A stretch of 30,626 nucleotides of DNA. Source: Glutinoglossum americanum. Its lineage: Eukaryota > Ascomycota > Geoglossomycetes > Geoglossales > Geoglossaceae. The stretch covers positions 1-30,626 of the forward strand of contig JAGHQL010000241.1 in the NCBI GenBank assembly GCA_020080175.1. Direction: 5' to 3'. Every line of letters begins with the position of its first letter. Position 1 is the stretch's first letter. Made by a program: the position numbers and the translations under genes. The notes under the pieces are model-generated. The model saw only the letters and a program-made list of their open reading frames with translations. It made no database searches and had not been told where the DNA came from. This document shows, piece by piece, positions 21,141 to 30,626 of the stretch.

Positions 21141-23376
21141 GTCGGTAAGGCTCTGCTCGATATAAGAGCTGTTTTTCAGTTGCATCTTGGTTTATCCTAT
21201 TAGTATGAGTATTACCATACTACGTTGTTTCGTGGCCAGGTGCTCGAGTGCTTTCGCTCCCCTTCCGCGTGTCCCTGCTATTTTTTTGTCCATTTTATGC
21301 CTTTCTATGCCCAGGCCGTTAGTGTAACACAACCCGTAACCGCACCACGGCACACTGCTGTCCACCTGAAATGGTATTAGCGGTAAAACATCGTTTAAAT
21401 ACTGGGAACCTACGGTCCATTTCCGGTGTCTTGAAGTATGTCTATGCTATCCTGGTGCCCACTCCGAAGCAAATATCCGAGATTAGCCAACTGTAGTAGC
21501 TCATCGACGCATTAGACGGGCGTGCGCAACTGCTTCCGGTAGATAAGATGGAGCGACTGAGGAATCGCTTGAGAACGCACAAGGGATCGTGACATGCTGC
21601 GGCGGAGGACTGGTGAAGAAGCGGCCGACTTAGTCAGAGAGGAAAAAAAGTCGAAGCGGACGGATCGCATACAAATGTTCGCCTCGGTGCTTGGTTTGGT
21701 TATCAACATGATCCATATTTTCTTGCAAGGATTCGGCGTTATATGATATGAACGTCATCACTTCCATAGTCTTTAACATTCCTAGTTGGATACCCATTTC
21801 GCCCATATTATAAACATTCAAAACACCCTCGAGTATATCAAACAACCGTAATATTCTCGTAATTCATATGGATTACCTGCGACATCTTCAAAGCTTCTGC
21901 TCGCATTGCCGGTGAGAAATTCCCATAGTATAAAGACGTTTGATATAGTTGATCAAAAGTACCTTTTCCTACTCGGTAGAAGTTCGTGATTTTGTTGCCC
22001 ATTCTGCTCTAGGTATGCGTTCCGCTTTGCGATGATTAATGATAGATCGTGGGGTACCATGTGCGGTATGGATTAGAGCCAGGAGGCCGGGATCGAGCTC
22101 GCGATGGGTTATCAGGGCAAGGCTCGGCCGATTAATGTAATCTATGATAATCGGTGGAGTCGCTTCTTTGGGTCCATTGAGGTGGGGTAGGACAGTGTTT
22201 CTAGCTCTTAGGACCCCCCCGAGTTCACCCCCATATTCGGTAAAACGTCTAGTTCGAGGTCGGAATCCATAAACATCTGGTTTCGGGCATCCTGGGTGTT
22301 TTTGTCTTTTCATTCATCCCCAACGTCTAGCTGTATTCCCAAAGCCCTCTTCCTTCGTCATCTTGTATTCCGCGTTGTATGCGCAGAACCCCAAATCAAC
22401 CACCGGGAAGTATATTTTGGCCATCCGCATATATGACTTCCCTTTTTCTCGGTCGATAGCGACTCTTACTGTGATTTGTCGTCGATGGACCACACCGGTA
22501 GCACTGTATTCTGAAGATGAACTCCGAAAGCCCGCGACGGGCTCGTCCGAGCGGTTTCGCAAGATCGAGGCATTGCTTGTAGAGGCTTACTACTTGACCT
22601 GAATCATCAGGGTCGGGCGCATCAGTCTCAATCCTGATTTTCTCAAGCTTCTTGTAAGGCAAACTCACCGAACCCTCGCGACAAGGCCTCATTCAGGTCC
22701 CGAGACGCCACTCGGCGCCCGCATTACTCAGGACAACAACCCGTGATCTGTACCGATACTGAAGGATTACCTGGAACCGAAGGGTTTCATTCCTGTAGAC
22801 CTGCTCGAAGTCAAAGACTTGGTAATGCAAATTGGGGGTTTCCGTGGTTACCGAGCCCAACTAATTAGTCATCATATGCACGCCGCGGTGAAATGATCCC
22901 GTCTTGCGCCATTCTGGAAAGAGCAAAGGAAAGCGACAGCGGTCTCACACTCCACGCTAACAGCTAACATCACTACCGTCGGTACCGTTGCCGGGCTTGG
23001 TGCGGAGAATACAGCCCGCTTCGTCCTTGCTATTGGGCCAACGAATCATTTCGGAAATGAGCACTTGAGGCGGGCTCTAAGAGCCGATGCTGGTATTGGC
23101 CAACTCAGGGGCGCTCATGCAGTGCAGGCGGAGCTGAACTGCCTTCTGCCGCCATTGGTTGAATGAGTTGCCAAGCTTTGTGCTTGTATGTCTGGGCGCT
23201 TTTCTTTTGGGGGGCTCTGTTGTCCATAAAAAAGCACTTTATGCATTTTGAGCCGACGAGCTGTTTTGACGCACAGCGTTCTATTTAAGCGGACGGAGCT
23301 CCTCTGATCCCCGGTGCCCCATCTTGGCCTCGCGGTTCCGGTTCTTCGCCAGTGACCCTCCTCGTTCCTTGGGGAA
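21141..23376. other. 2.2-kb spacer with unresolved coding-like patches
   Basis: Several segments read like protein but do not form a clean gene: minus 21630-21845 (LGMLKTMEVMTFISYNAE) with a further patch upstream at about 21890-22010; minus 22314-22692 in two overlapping frames (for example VAIDREKGKSYMRMAKIYF) with a possible GTGAGT donor near 22670; and plus about 22760-23165 (GFIPVDLLEVKDLVMQIGG, then VGTVAGLGAENTARFVLAIG), interrupted by one stop near 22893. I recognise none of these families. They may be exons of fast-evolving genes or relics. Confidence 0.4.
23281..23289 (+). promoter_or_regulatory. TATA-like box of CFEM-like gene
   Basis: CTATTTAAG lies about 90 bases upstream of the ATG at 23377, a reasonable distance for a fungal core promoter. 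Confidence 0.35.
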
Positions 23377-24085
23377 ATGCATACCTTTGGGAGATCGGGC
23401 GCTCTATGCTTTCTCTTATCTCTCGTTCGCCCAGCGCTCGGCGACACCCAGAGCATTATACTCGAGTCTGCGTATAGCAGTTTAGACCTGTGTGCACAGA
23501 GCTGTTATCGCCCGCAGGTGCCGGGGTCGACGGCCACCATCGGCGACCTTGTAGGGTCCGCAATGGGCTGTACTGTTTCCTACTACAGCCACGCCCAAAA
23601 CTCTTGCTTTTGCCACCCTACTCTTGAGCCTGCCGCAACGAGTTATCTCTCCGGATGCGTTAAAAAGTCCTGTTCGGGTAACAGTGGCAACATCGATTCT
23701 GCTATTAGCCTTTACGTGAACTATTGTATAAGCAATGGGGGGAACTTAACATTCCCGGCTAGCGTCTCAGCAACGACGACTTCTGCTCAGGGTTAGTTCT
23801 GCCTGCGCTGAGAACTGCGCTGAGAACTGAAGGTGCATTCACTAACGTGGATATTACCACCAAATAGTGACAACCAGTCCCACAACCGCATCCTCGACGG
23901 CACACTCTTCGCCAGCTCCCTCCTCTTCCCCCACAGCTAACGGCTCCGGGATATCCGCTGGTAAAATTGCCGGAGCAGTTGTCGGAGGAGTCATTGCGCT
24001 GGGCCTAATAATTGCTATCTTATGGTATATATTTAAAGGCGATGGTGACGGAGGCCTGGAGGAATTTGCTCAGCGTGGTCCTTAG
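23377..24085 (+). CDS. CFEM-like single-pass membrane protein (two exons)
   Basis: Exons 23377-23791 and 23868-24085 join across a 76-bp intron (GTTAGT...AAATAG, branch CACTAACG) to give 210 residues. Residues 1-22 form a signal peptide (hydrophobic core LCFLLSLV, likely cleavage after ALG). The mature N-terminal part has eight cysteines in a CFEM-like order: C-x3-C, a single C, C-F-C, then C-x4-C and a last C. A Ser/Thr/Pro-rich, probably O-glycosylated stalk follows, then one glycine-rich membrane segment at about 172-194 (IAGAVVGGVIALGLIIAILW) and a 16-residue acidic tail. The protein should sit in the plasma membrane with the cysteine domain outside, where CFEM proteins bind haem, act as sensors or serve in host interaction. 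It lacks a GPI-type end. The CFEM call is from cysteine spacing only. Confidence 0.82.
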
Positions 24086-24508
24086 AAGGAAAGAAGATCG
24101 CAATATTGTGTGAAGTTGATGCTGGTACGCTTCGCCGATATACCCTGCTAGGAGCAACACACGTCTGAGATCTGAGGTGCCTCCGATGCTGGTTGTGATG
24201 GATACACCAGCTTTTGTCGCAGCATTCGTCATTTCTATGGTGGTCAATTACATAATATCTAAACCGTGCGGCATATACCTTAACTCCATCTGCGTTAAAG
24301 CCGCCCGCACGTTAAAATGAGCGCTGCAGTTTTGGGGGTTCGGGCTATGGAGCGAATCAAGACTCATGATATTACGCAGTGAACTAGAAACATGAATCCT
24401 TTTTTTTTAGATATATAAATAGCAACTGTTCATTGATTAATTCATTCGGAATTATGCTAAGATTGCTAAATAGAGCGAGATCGTGCTTTGCTCTACTCGT
24501 AGATGATG
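24086..24508. other. Convergent 3' spacer
   Basis: This 423-bp spacer between the 3' ends of the CFEM-like gene and the PNP-SesB gene contains A+T-rich stretches around 24400-24470 that may serve as polyadenylation regions for both. No gene seen. Confidence 0.5.
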
Positions 24509-27500
24509 TTACCGCCATTTCGATGCGTACTCATACCACCCTTTCTTTTCATAGCAGTTTGCGATGCTCGCCCTCGTCCTGAGTGTTGCTGGATCCTGTT
24601 TGCCGAGGGTATTCTTCCTCTCTGTATAGATGTCGCCATACCACTTGAGTGCCTTGTCAAACTTTCCTTGCTTTTCGTAGATGCCGGCAATTTCTTCAGC
24701 AGAGTTCAAGATATTCGGGCTTTTCCAGTTGCCATGGGGGCCTATCATTTGCTTTAATTGCTTTTTGCACGACTTTAGCTCGCTTGATAAGTCCCTGCCT
24801 TTCTCCGTACTAGCATTACGACCAAATGGGTTTTCGCCCCGCCGCGAGCCCACTGCCGCTGGGTTGCATGCACCGAGGCTGCTACCTGGACGGTTCGTAT
24901 CCAGTAAAGGTTGAGCGGAAGTACGACTGCTTAGATTAGGATCCGATCGCCAAGCCACTGTCCCTTGGTAGGGCACGTTGAGACTACTGCTTCTGGTTGA
25001 AGCCTCATCGACGGATTTCTATTGCAAATAAGCAACTGTATGCCATGCGTGGGTAGTAGTTTCCGGACCTCTTCAGCATCTGGGTAGTGTTGGTATACAC
25101 CTAGAGAGCTTTTGGTTATCCTGAGCGATTCCAATTGGTACTCGTGTGGTGTATTACTTCCGTTAAAGTAATCCGTACTATATAAGAAAGCCTTAACGAG
25201 TTTTCTGCCTAGCCTATCCTGAGTAGGGCTTACCGGTGACCGATAGTATGTCCTGCACTGCCGAAGCCCACAGCAGCTCCTTTTAGCTGGCTAGAGGAGC
25301 TTCCTCCTTGTTCCAGAGCTTTAGGCGCTATGTACCTCGACATCTGCGCAGGCTGAGGATCCCAGCCATTTCGAATTCCGGCGGGGGGAGGTCTTCTATC
25401 GATCCGCCGGCTGGACTCCGCCTGGCTCATTTGCCCTGCTTCAGTTATACCGCGGCTACTCGATGAGATAACTTCATTTACCCATCTCCGAAGCTGCCCA
25501 GCGACGGCAATAAAGCCAGGGTCGTCTCGGTTATCAAACTTTGTCATACCATGGTGGTTATCCGGTATCCCTATGTAGTTATACCCGGCTAGGATAGCCG
25601 AATCACGAGAGACGACCTGAGTTAATGTGAGCATATAGAGATTAGGCAAGGTATACCGCACAGCTTACCATACCGACGCCTGGTAAAGGCAACTCCTCGT
25701 AGAAGCAGGTGATCTTGATTGGCGGAAGCCCGTCCTCATTCCGTGATCTGATGAGAGTATGGAAATTATTTGGAATCCGCGAAAGAACCTCAGAGTCCTT
25801 CCTTAGGACCGAGATGACGTGAGGATTCGTGTGCCTTATAAGTTCGATGGATTTAGCCAGTATCTCGGCCCAGTCCGCGAGCGCGGCGCCACGGTGTGGA
25901 GTTCCGAGAAATATAATTCCATAGGTGAAATTAAGGATGTCCCGTAGATGGCGTTCCGGTGGTTGTTGCGCCGTTACTAAAGCCTGCAGCATACATAAGC
26001 AGGACATCTACAGAACGCCGGACACAAAAACACCGCAGAACTTACATCCTCACAGACGAGACCCCCTAAGCCATGGCAGACAAAGATAATAGGACGTTTG
26101 TTCTATAAGAGTAAGCGTAATACGTCAATACGGCCTCGCAAGATTTACAGTTCCATCGTCCTCCCTATATATAGCGATGGCATTCAGCAGGTTCATCGCA
26201 TGATTCCCAATCCTATTCTCAGACACCATGTCTTGCCAGTCTACGACATATGCATCGTATCCAAAGGTAAGAACGCGGGAGTTAGGGACTTTGAAAGGTA
26301 ATAATGTCTGAGGCCACGGAGCAGTGGCATCCCTCGCTGTCCACGTCTCCTCACGATCTCCAGTTAGACCATGGACGAATATGATACTAGTGTTTAACGT
26401 TATATGGTTAGAAACTGGGTCTGGGAATTTCTAGAGTACTGAAGGAAAGCTGACCCGAGCCAGCAAAGTAAAGCCTACATACTCGACCGCACTATCCTCA
26501 GCCTCGTAGAGTATCTTAATACCGGAGGGGAAAGTCTTCCTTGACAGTGTGGTTATGTGGCCGCTCGCGGAAGTAGAGCCCCTGTCGCTAGCGGGGTTCC
26601 TAGACTCTCGGGGGGACCACCGCCGTATGGCCGTGGACTTTGCGCTGGGCGCGCCACCGATGGCAGGCCGTGTGGGCATTGAGGGGAGCGTTCGATGGTA
26701 TATGCTCTCACCGCCGGTTTGATGCCAGGCCCCGCTAAGATAGTGTGATTCCGTAGTAGATTCGAAATTGAAACTACTATCCGTAGCCTCTTGGCCATCG
26801 ATAACTTGACTCGCTATACGTGTCGTCGCTACTTCGGCGACGGGTATGACTGACAGGACCTCCTTGGCACATGCGGCGGCTGCTGCTGCTGCATATGGCT
26901 GCCATTTCTTATTCTTGTGCGAGTCGGCATAATCACAAATACCTCGGATGACAAGGCACGGGAAGTCGTTCATCAAGCCCGCCGCCTCCATCTCGAAGCA
27001 GAGTACGCCTCCATAATCCGAACTAAGCCTGTCCCTAGTAACCCCATCCTTGATGACTTGATTACCAGAGGCAATTGTCCCATAGTGTACGACAACCTCC
27101 TCTTCACGCGGACTCCGCTTCACCAGCCGGTCCCTGTCGCACGAGTTGCACGTCGGCCCTCCAACATGACTATAGTCCGCCTCGAAGGTGATGTCGTCGC
27201 CTGCATTACTGCGCGTAAATTTCGGCAGACGGTTAAATACGGACATGTATGTCGAGAGACTGCTCCTGGACCTGTTGTAATTGGCTTGTAACTGGGTAAG
27301 CGCGTTCAGCAGGGTTGTTGGCGGTGCGTTGAGGAAACTCGTCCGCTCGAATCCGCCTGAGGTGGTCTTCCCCATATCATATTGTATCACCCCTCCATGG
27401 CCCTTGGACGGTTGACTGATTACCACATCCCCGAGCCGCACGTCGGACCCGCTTGGCACTCCGCCTCCTATCCCTACCATTAGGCCGAATCGAATCGCTG

Positions 27501-27747
27501 TGAATGTCGACTTCATCTGAATAGCTACCGTAGCGGCAGAGTTAGTCCCTATCCGGCCTGCAGGTAGGCAAGCAATAACGACATTGTGGCCAGCGGTACA
27601 ACCAAGGCTGTACAGGTTGGTGTCGGCCACGTCTCGAGGGGCTTGGTGCTCTTCGTCCAGCATCTCCTGCGCGGCAGCCAGCTCGATCGGGAGGGCACAC
27701 ACCCATCCTATAGTGTAGTCTTCGCGACGAAGGCGGCGATTACCCAT
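24509..27747 (-). CDS. Nucleoside phosphorylase - SesB hydrolase - TPR protein lacking a nucleotide-binding domain (about seven exons)
   Basis: Exons well supported by family match and phase: 27747-26479, 26430-26149, 26102-26046, 25983-25669 and 25616-25272. Their introns are 48, 46, 62 and 52 bp, all phase 0. Tentative: 25218-25069 and 25018-24509 (introns 53 and 50 bp with weak donors). Total about 975 residues. Residues 9-300 are a PNP_UDP_1 domain (YTIGWVCALPIELAAAQ, VGIGGGVPSG, then CFEMEAAGLMNDFPCLVIRG). After a linker, residues 439-620 are the SesB-type alpha/beta-hydrolase of fungal NLRs (IIFVHGLTGDREETW, FLGTPHRGAALADWAE, ITCFYEELPLPGVG). At residue 528 the nucleophile motif reads HGLGG rather than HSLGG. 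The C-terminus has about one and a half kinesin-light-chain-type TPRs (YEKQGKFDKALKWYGDIY) ending abruptly. NLRs of this type normally carry NB-ARC between SesB and TPR; none is visible here. It may be a decoy, a signalling remnant or a decaying gene. Confidence 0.8.
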
Positions 27748-28084
27748 CTAAGCAGCATCTAGAGACAATATAATTGCGACAGGATCAGCGGGAGGATGTC
27801 GGGTCGATTCCTGTTTTGAGCTTTACGAATGGGTGGTCGAAGCGGCTCTGCCCTGGGAGAAGCGGTTTTCCGGTTCAGCCTCAGTGCGCAGTCGGCAACG
27901 GCCAGCGGTGCAGAAGGTTTCGTTCAGTGTTTAGCCTATCCAGGCGACAGAAGATCGCGCAAATCCTTGGCCTAAAGGAAGGAAGGTTGTACACGTTTCT
28001 CGGTGCGTTAATCGCGGATAATGGAATCGAAGTCGTTAATATTAGCGTGGGGCCCTTCGCGTAACGTTAATAATCCAACGAGAG
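27748..28084. promoter_or_regulatory. Divergent promoter region between PNP-SesB and ECHDC3-like genes
   Basis: The two start codons face away from each other across 337 bp, so this stretch should carry both promoters. No TATA box is convincing. A 96-codon plus frame at 27774-28064 has no family signature and I treat it as chance. Confidence 0.45.
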
Positions 28085-29097
28085 ATGGCTCCGGGCCAAT
28101 TGACCCCATCTAACATGACTCTGCCTAAGCTACCAGCGCGAGCGACGTATCTACACCTTTCCAACGCCGCAAAGCGCAACGCGCTCTCACTCTCTGTCCT
28201 CCGCCAGCTGCGCTCACAGCTACATGCCTTCAACACATCTCCAAGTGGGAGGCTATTGATACTCCCTCCATTCAAGCCAGAAATACTGTCGGCGATTGAA
28301 GCACATGACGAGGAGCACATCTGGCTGCTCGATGCCTCAGTCTGGCGAAGGGAGCGAAAAGACCTCCCAAACGTTATTGTACTCCGCTCGGAAGGACCAG
28401 TATTCTCGAGTGGACATGATCTAATGGAAATTAAGCGCTTGAGTCATGATGAGGTGAAAGAGACGTTCGCATTGTGTGCGGAGGTGATGAGCTTGATACG
28501 GCGAAGCCCAGCACTAGTCGTTTGTCCGATTCAAGGTATGCCTTCTCATCTCTAGCCCTACTAGTCCTCGCGCTAATCTCCCGTGCCCTACCAGGCCTGG
28601 CCACCGCCGCAGGCTTCCAGCTAGCCATGAGCACCGACTACCCTATCGCTCTAGCGGACACTCCTTTCCGCCTACCCGGCGCCTCCATCGGCCTGCCCTG
28701 TACCTCTCCTTCCACCGCTGTTTCTAGACGTCTTCCTCCATCGCTCGCTTACCGTCTCCTCGCAACCGCTGAGACCGTAACCGCGGCAGAGCTGCAAGGT
28801 GCCGTTGACGTGGTCCCCGTGCCTGAAGACGCGAAAGCCACAGATACTACAAGAGCGTTCGGGGACCGCGTTGAGGTCGTCGTGCGGAGATTAGCGGATG
28901 AGACAGCGGGACAGCCACAGGCCCTAGGGAAGTGGGCGTTTTGGACACAGGCGGGGATGAGAGACGGAGGCGGATATGGGTACGAGGCGGCAGCTGCATG
29001 GGCGGGGAGGGTCATGGCGTTGCACACTAGGAGCGAAGATGCAAAGGAGGGTATTGATGCTTTCTTCGGAAAGAGGAAGGCGGTTTGGAAGACTTGA
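28085..29097 (+). CDS. Enoyl-CoA hydratase/isomerase-family protein, ECHDC3-like (two exons)
   Basis: Exons 28085-28535 and 28595-29097 join across a 59-bp intron (GTATGC...TACCAG) to give 317 residues. Crotonase-fold features are present: LSNAAKRNALS near the N-terminus, the first oxyanion-hole segment SSGHDLMEI at about 110-118, and the second PIQGLATAAGFQLAMSTD across the splice. The C-terminus EGIDAFFGKRKAVWK closely follows the end of animal ECHDC3. An insertion at about 57-85 (around the FKPEILSAIEAHDEEH segment) is longer than in typical crotonases. ECHDC3 members are mitochondrial, and the basic, acid-poor N-terminus would suit import, but no clear cleavage site is visible. It probably binds an acyl-CoA; ECHDC3-type proteins lack the usual catalytic glutamates, so hydratase activity is uncertain. 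An in-frame ATG at 28115 is a possible alternative start. Confidence 0.88.
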
Positions 29098-30626
29098 ACA
29101 CCGCATTCGCCCTACCTCGACTACGACTTTCAACACCCATTGCTCATTTAGCCTTCATGAATAGGTGGAATCACCCCAATTACTCCATCCTAGCGTTATC
29201 CTTAATGATTGCACGTTTGCGGGCAATTACACATGGAAGTGGGGTAAGAGGATCTTTGGGCTAAGCATCCAGGCGGAGTCTCCCCTCCCCTCCGTTACTC
29301 TATACCAGTGCGGACGGCTCAAAGGAGAAGACACCGATATAGCAATCGCGAACGTGCAAGATGCCTACAGGGAGCCGCTAGTGCAGCGAGATCAAATACG
29401 AATATACTAGCGAGCTAGTGGTGAAGGTTAGTCGCACCCCCTCCTTCAGACCCACTCATTCAATCCCCATCTCTCTAACCCTTGGGTAATGTTGTCGTTT
29501 GGTGTAACGACACCATGAATGCTTGGTAGGCGTGAAACGAGATCCGCCTGGTGTTGAGCATGCTGCTCGGCAGAATGCGTAATCCCGTATGGCATGCTAC
29601 ATTGTAATTGAAAAGCCTGCTGCCGGTGAGAAACCTTCTCCGTTGCATGCCGATCTCAGTGCTCCGTTTGAGCACTCTGAGGATTGGCCATGATGGCTAT
29701 CCTATGCACCTCTTCTTTTATCATATATACTCTACGGTTGCCACTCCTTCATTTAATGGCGGCTAGAATACCTTTCAATTTGCGATACTGTGGTCAATAA
29801 TTTGCCACCCATGTTCCTGGTCGGGTCGCTGGGGATCGTAGGCTGCCAACTGTAAAGAATGTGCGGAGTAGTGGTGGTTTTAGCCGCTCCCGATTAAAAG
29901 AAGCCCGCGCCACAGCCAAGATTCGCCTCGGAAAAACTTCCTAGGGGCCAACGTGCAGATATGCACAGAACCAAATAAGGGTAATTAGTTTTTTCCCGGA
30001 ATAGCGATAGCGCTAGGTACGATAGGTCCACCTCTTCTCGATATGATGTATTTGACCGTGAGTTCGCCGGCAAGCAAGATCCTACCTTCACTCAATCACT
30101 CAATTCGGGAACCTTACTCCATACTCAGTTCTTCTCATTTAGCTATAGAAATTTATATAGAGTTAGTCTAGTATATAAATGGCTCATTTACGCAATATTG
30201 AAGCAATTTACCATGTATTGGTGGAGTGGTAGGGCGACCCTCTATATGACTATATTTTACTATCTCTACCCATAATAAGATGATGCAATTTAACGCGTAT
30301 TGTAGGCTATGGCGACTCTCGCGGTATGGTGGAGGAGTTCGTGATGTATGACGTCACCAGACGTCGTTGCGAGGGCACGAATACGTGGGCACAGGTGTAT
30401 GTAGAATCAATTCTATTGACTATGTAATGACTGCTGTAACGACTGACTATTCTACATGGTGCATCCGGGCACCTTATATGTGTCTTCGGGGTCGCGCCCC
30501 TCGGGCGCAAATAGGGGCAACCTAAAACACGTTGCTCCTATTCCGTGTTCCGGGTGTCGTGGCCCGCCTTCCTGCGACAACGCCACATTAATGCCGTTCC
30601 AGCGGCCGCGCAGCATATCCACAACA
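29098..30626. other. Right-hand spacer, no gene recognised
   Basis: Frames at 29165-29410 (+), 29475-29675 (-) and 29894-30091 (-) have no known signature. The part from about 30120 to 30300 is A+T-rich. Beyond 30300 the sequence contains a pair of 8-bp inverted words (TGTAGAAT near 30397 and ATTCTACA near 30448) and a strong hairpin at 30510-30542, and may be the edge of a repeat that continues outside the window. Confidence 0.45.
30510..30542. repeat. Hairpin-forming inverted repeat
   Basis: AATAGGGGCAAC (30510-30521) and GTTGCTCCTATT (30531-30542) pair at 11 of 12 positions around a 9-base loop. A second short stem, GCGCCC/GGGCGC, lies just upstream at about 30494-30508. It could be a structured end of an element or a cruciform; no transcription unit is visible to make it a terminator. 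Confidence 0.6.

Noticed and set aside
26431-26433. In-frame TAG between the PNP and SesB parts taken as the end of a separate PNP gene
   Set aside because: A 48-bp phase-0 GT-AG intron ending at this TAG removes it, and the family normally continues from KILYEAEDS into the hydrolase; I therefore treat it as one gene, pending transcripts.
27774-28064. 96-codon plus frame in the divergent promoter
   Set aside because: No domain, and it fills the only promoter space between two well-supported divergent genes.
30397-30455. TGTAGAAT...ATTCTACA considered as a small solo LTR
   Set aside because: Only about 57 bp long with 8-bp arms, no target duplication or internal element parts seen; too little for a call.

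Overview
The window looks like chromosomal DNA of a filamentous ascomycete (Pezizomycotina). The protein-coding genes are split by short spliceosomal introns (mostly 46-76 bp, GT...AG with CTRAY-like branch points). The gene families are typically fungal: a CFEM-like surface protein, a NACHT-ankyrin NLR, a PNP-SesB protein and a REE1/DUF1349 protein. A Tc1/mariner-type transposon has decayed into A+T-rich DNA in the way repeat-induced point mutation (RIP) does. Genes are sparse, with long spacers holding small tandem repeats, inverted repeats and gene relics. No tRNA, rRNA or CRISPR array was recognised.

Layout. 1-1982 (-): the 5' part of a secreted cysteine-rich repeat protein, with ten near-identical 41-residue repeats, three of 38 and two of 42, in a long frame that has no ATG. 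2011-4439: spacer with minisatellites. 4440-6316 (-): GMC-type FAD oxidoreductase with one intron and a 20-proline microsatellite insert. 8601-10127 (+): class III PLP aminotransferase, three exons. 10925-11506 (+): REE1-like DUF1349 protein. 11920-13070: RIP-decayed Tc1/mariner element. 14109-15065 (-): EasG/festuclavine-dehydrogenase-like NmrA-fold reductase, three exons. 16428-18783 (+): complete NACHT-ankyrin NLR, two exons. 19569-19791: small inverted-repeat element abutting the broken end of an ankyrin/NLR pseudogene (19792-21140, -). 21141-23376: spacer with unresolved coding-like patches. 23377-24085 (+): CFEM-like single-pass membrane protein. 24509-27747 (-): multi-exon nucleoside-phosphorylase + SesB-hydrolase protein ending in a short TPR. 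28085-29097 (+): ECHDC3-like enoyl-CoA hydratase-family protein, divergent from the previous gene.

How the genes relate. I see no biosynthetic cluster. The oxidoreductase, aminotransferase and EasG-like reductase are metabolic genes scattered among repeats, and no prenyltransferase, PKS or NRPS lies in the window. The clearest theme is immunity or allorecognition: within 11.4 kb there is one intact NLR, one decayed ankyrin NLR and one NLR-architecture protein that has two N-terminal effector-type domains and a terminal TPR but no recognisable nucleotide-binding domain. In that last protein the serine expected at the SesB nucleophile elbow reads as glycine. This protein is my best candidate for something undescribed. 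The ATG-free cysteine-rich repeat gene is second.
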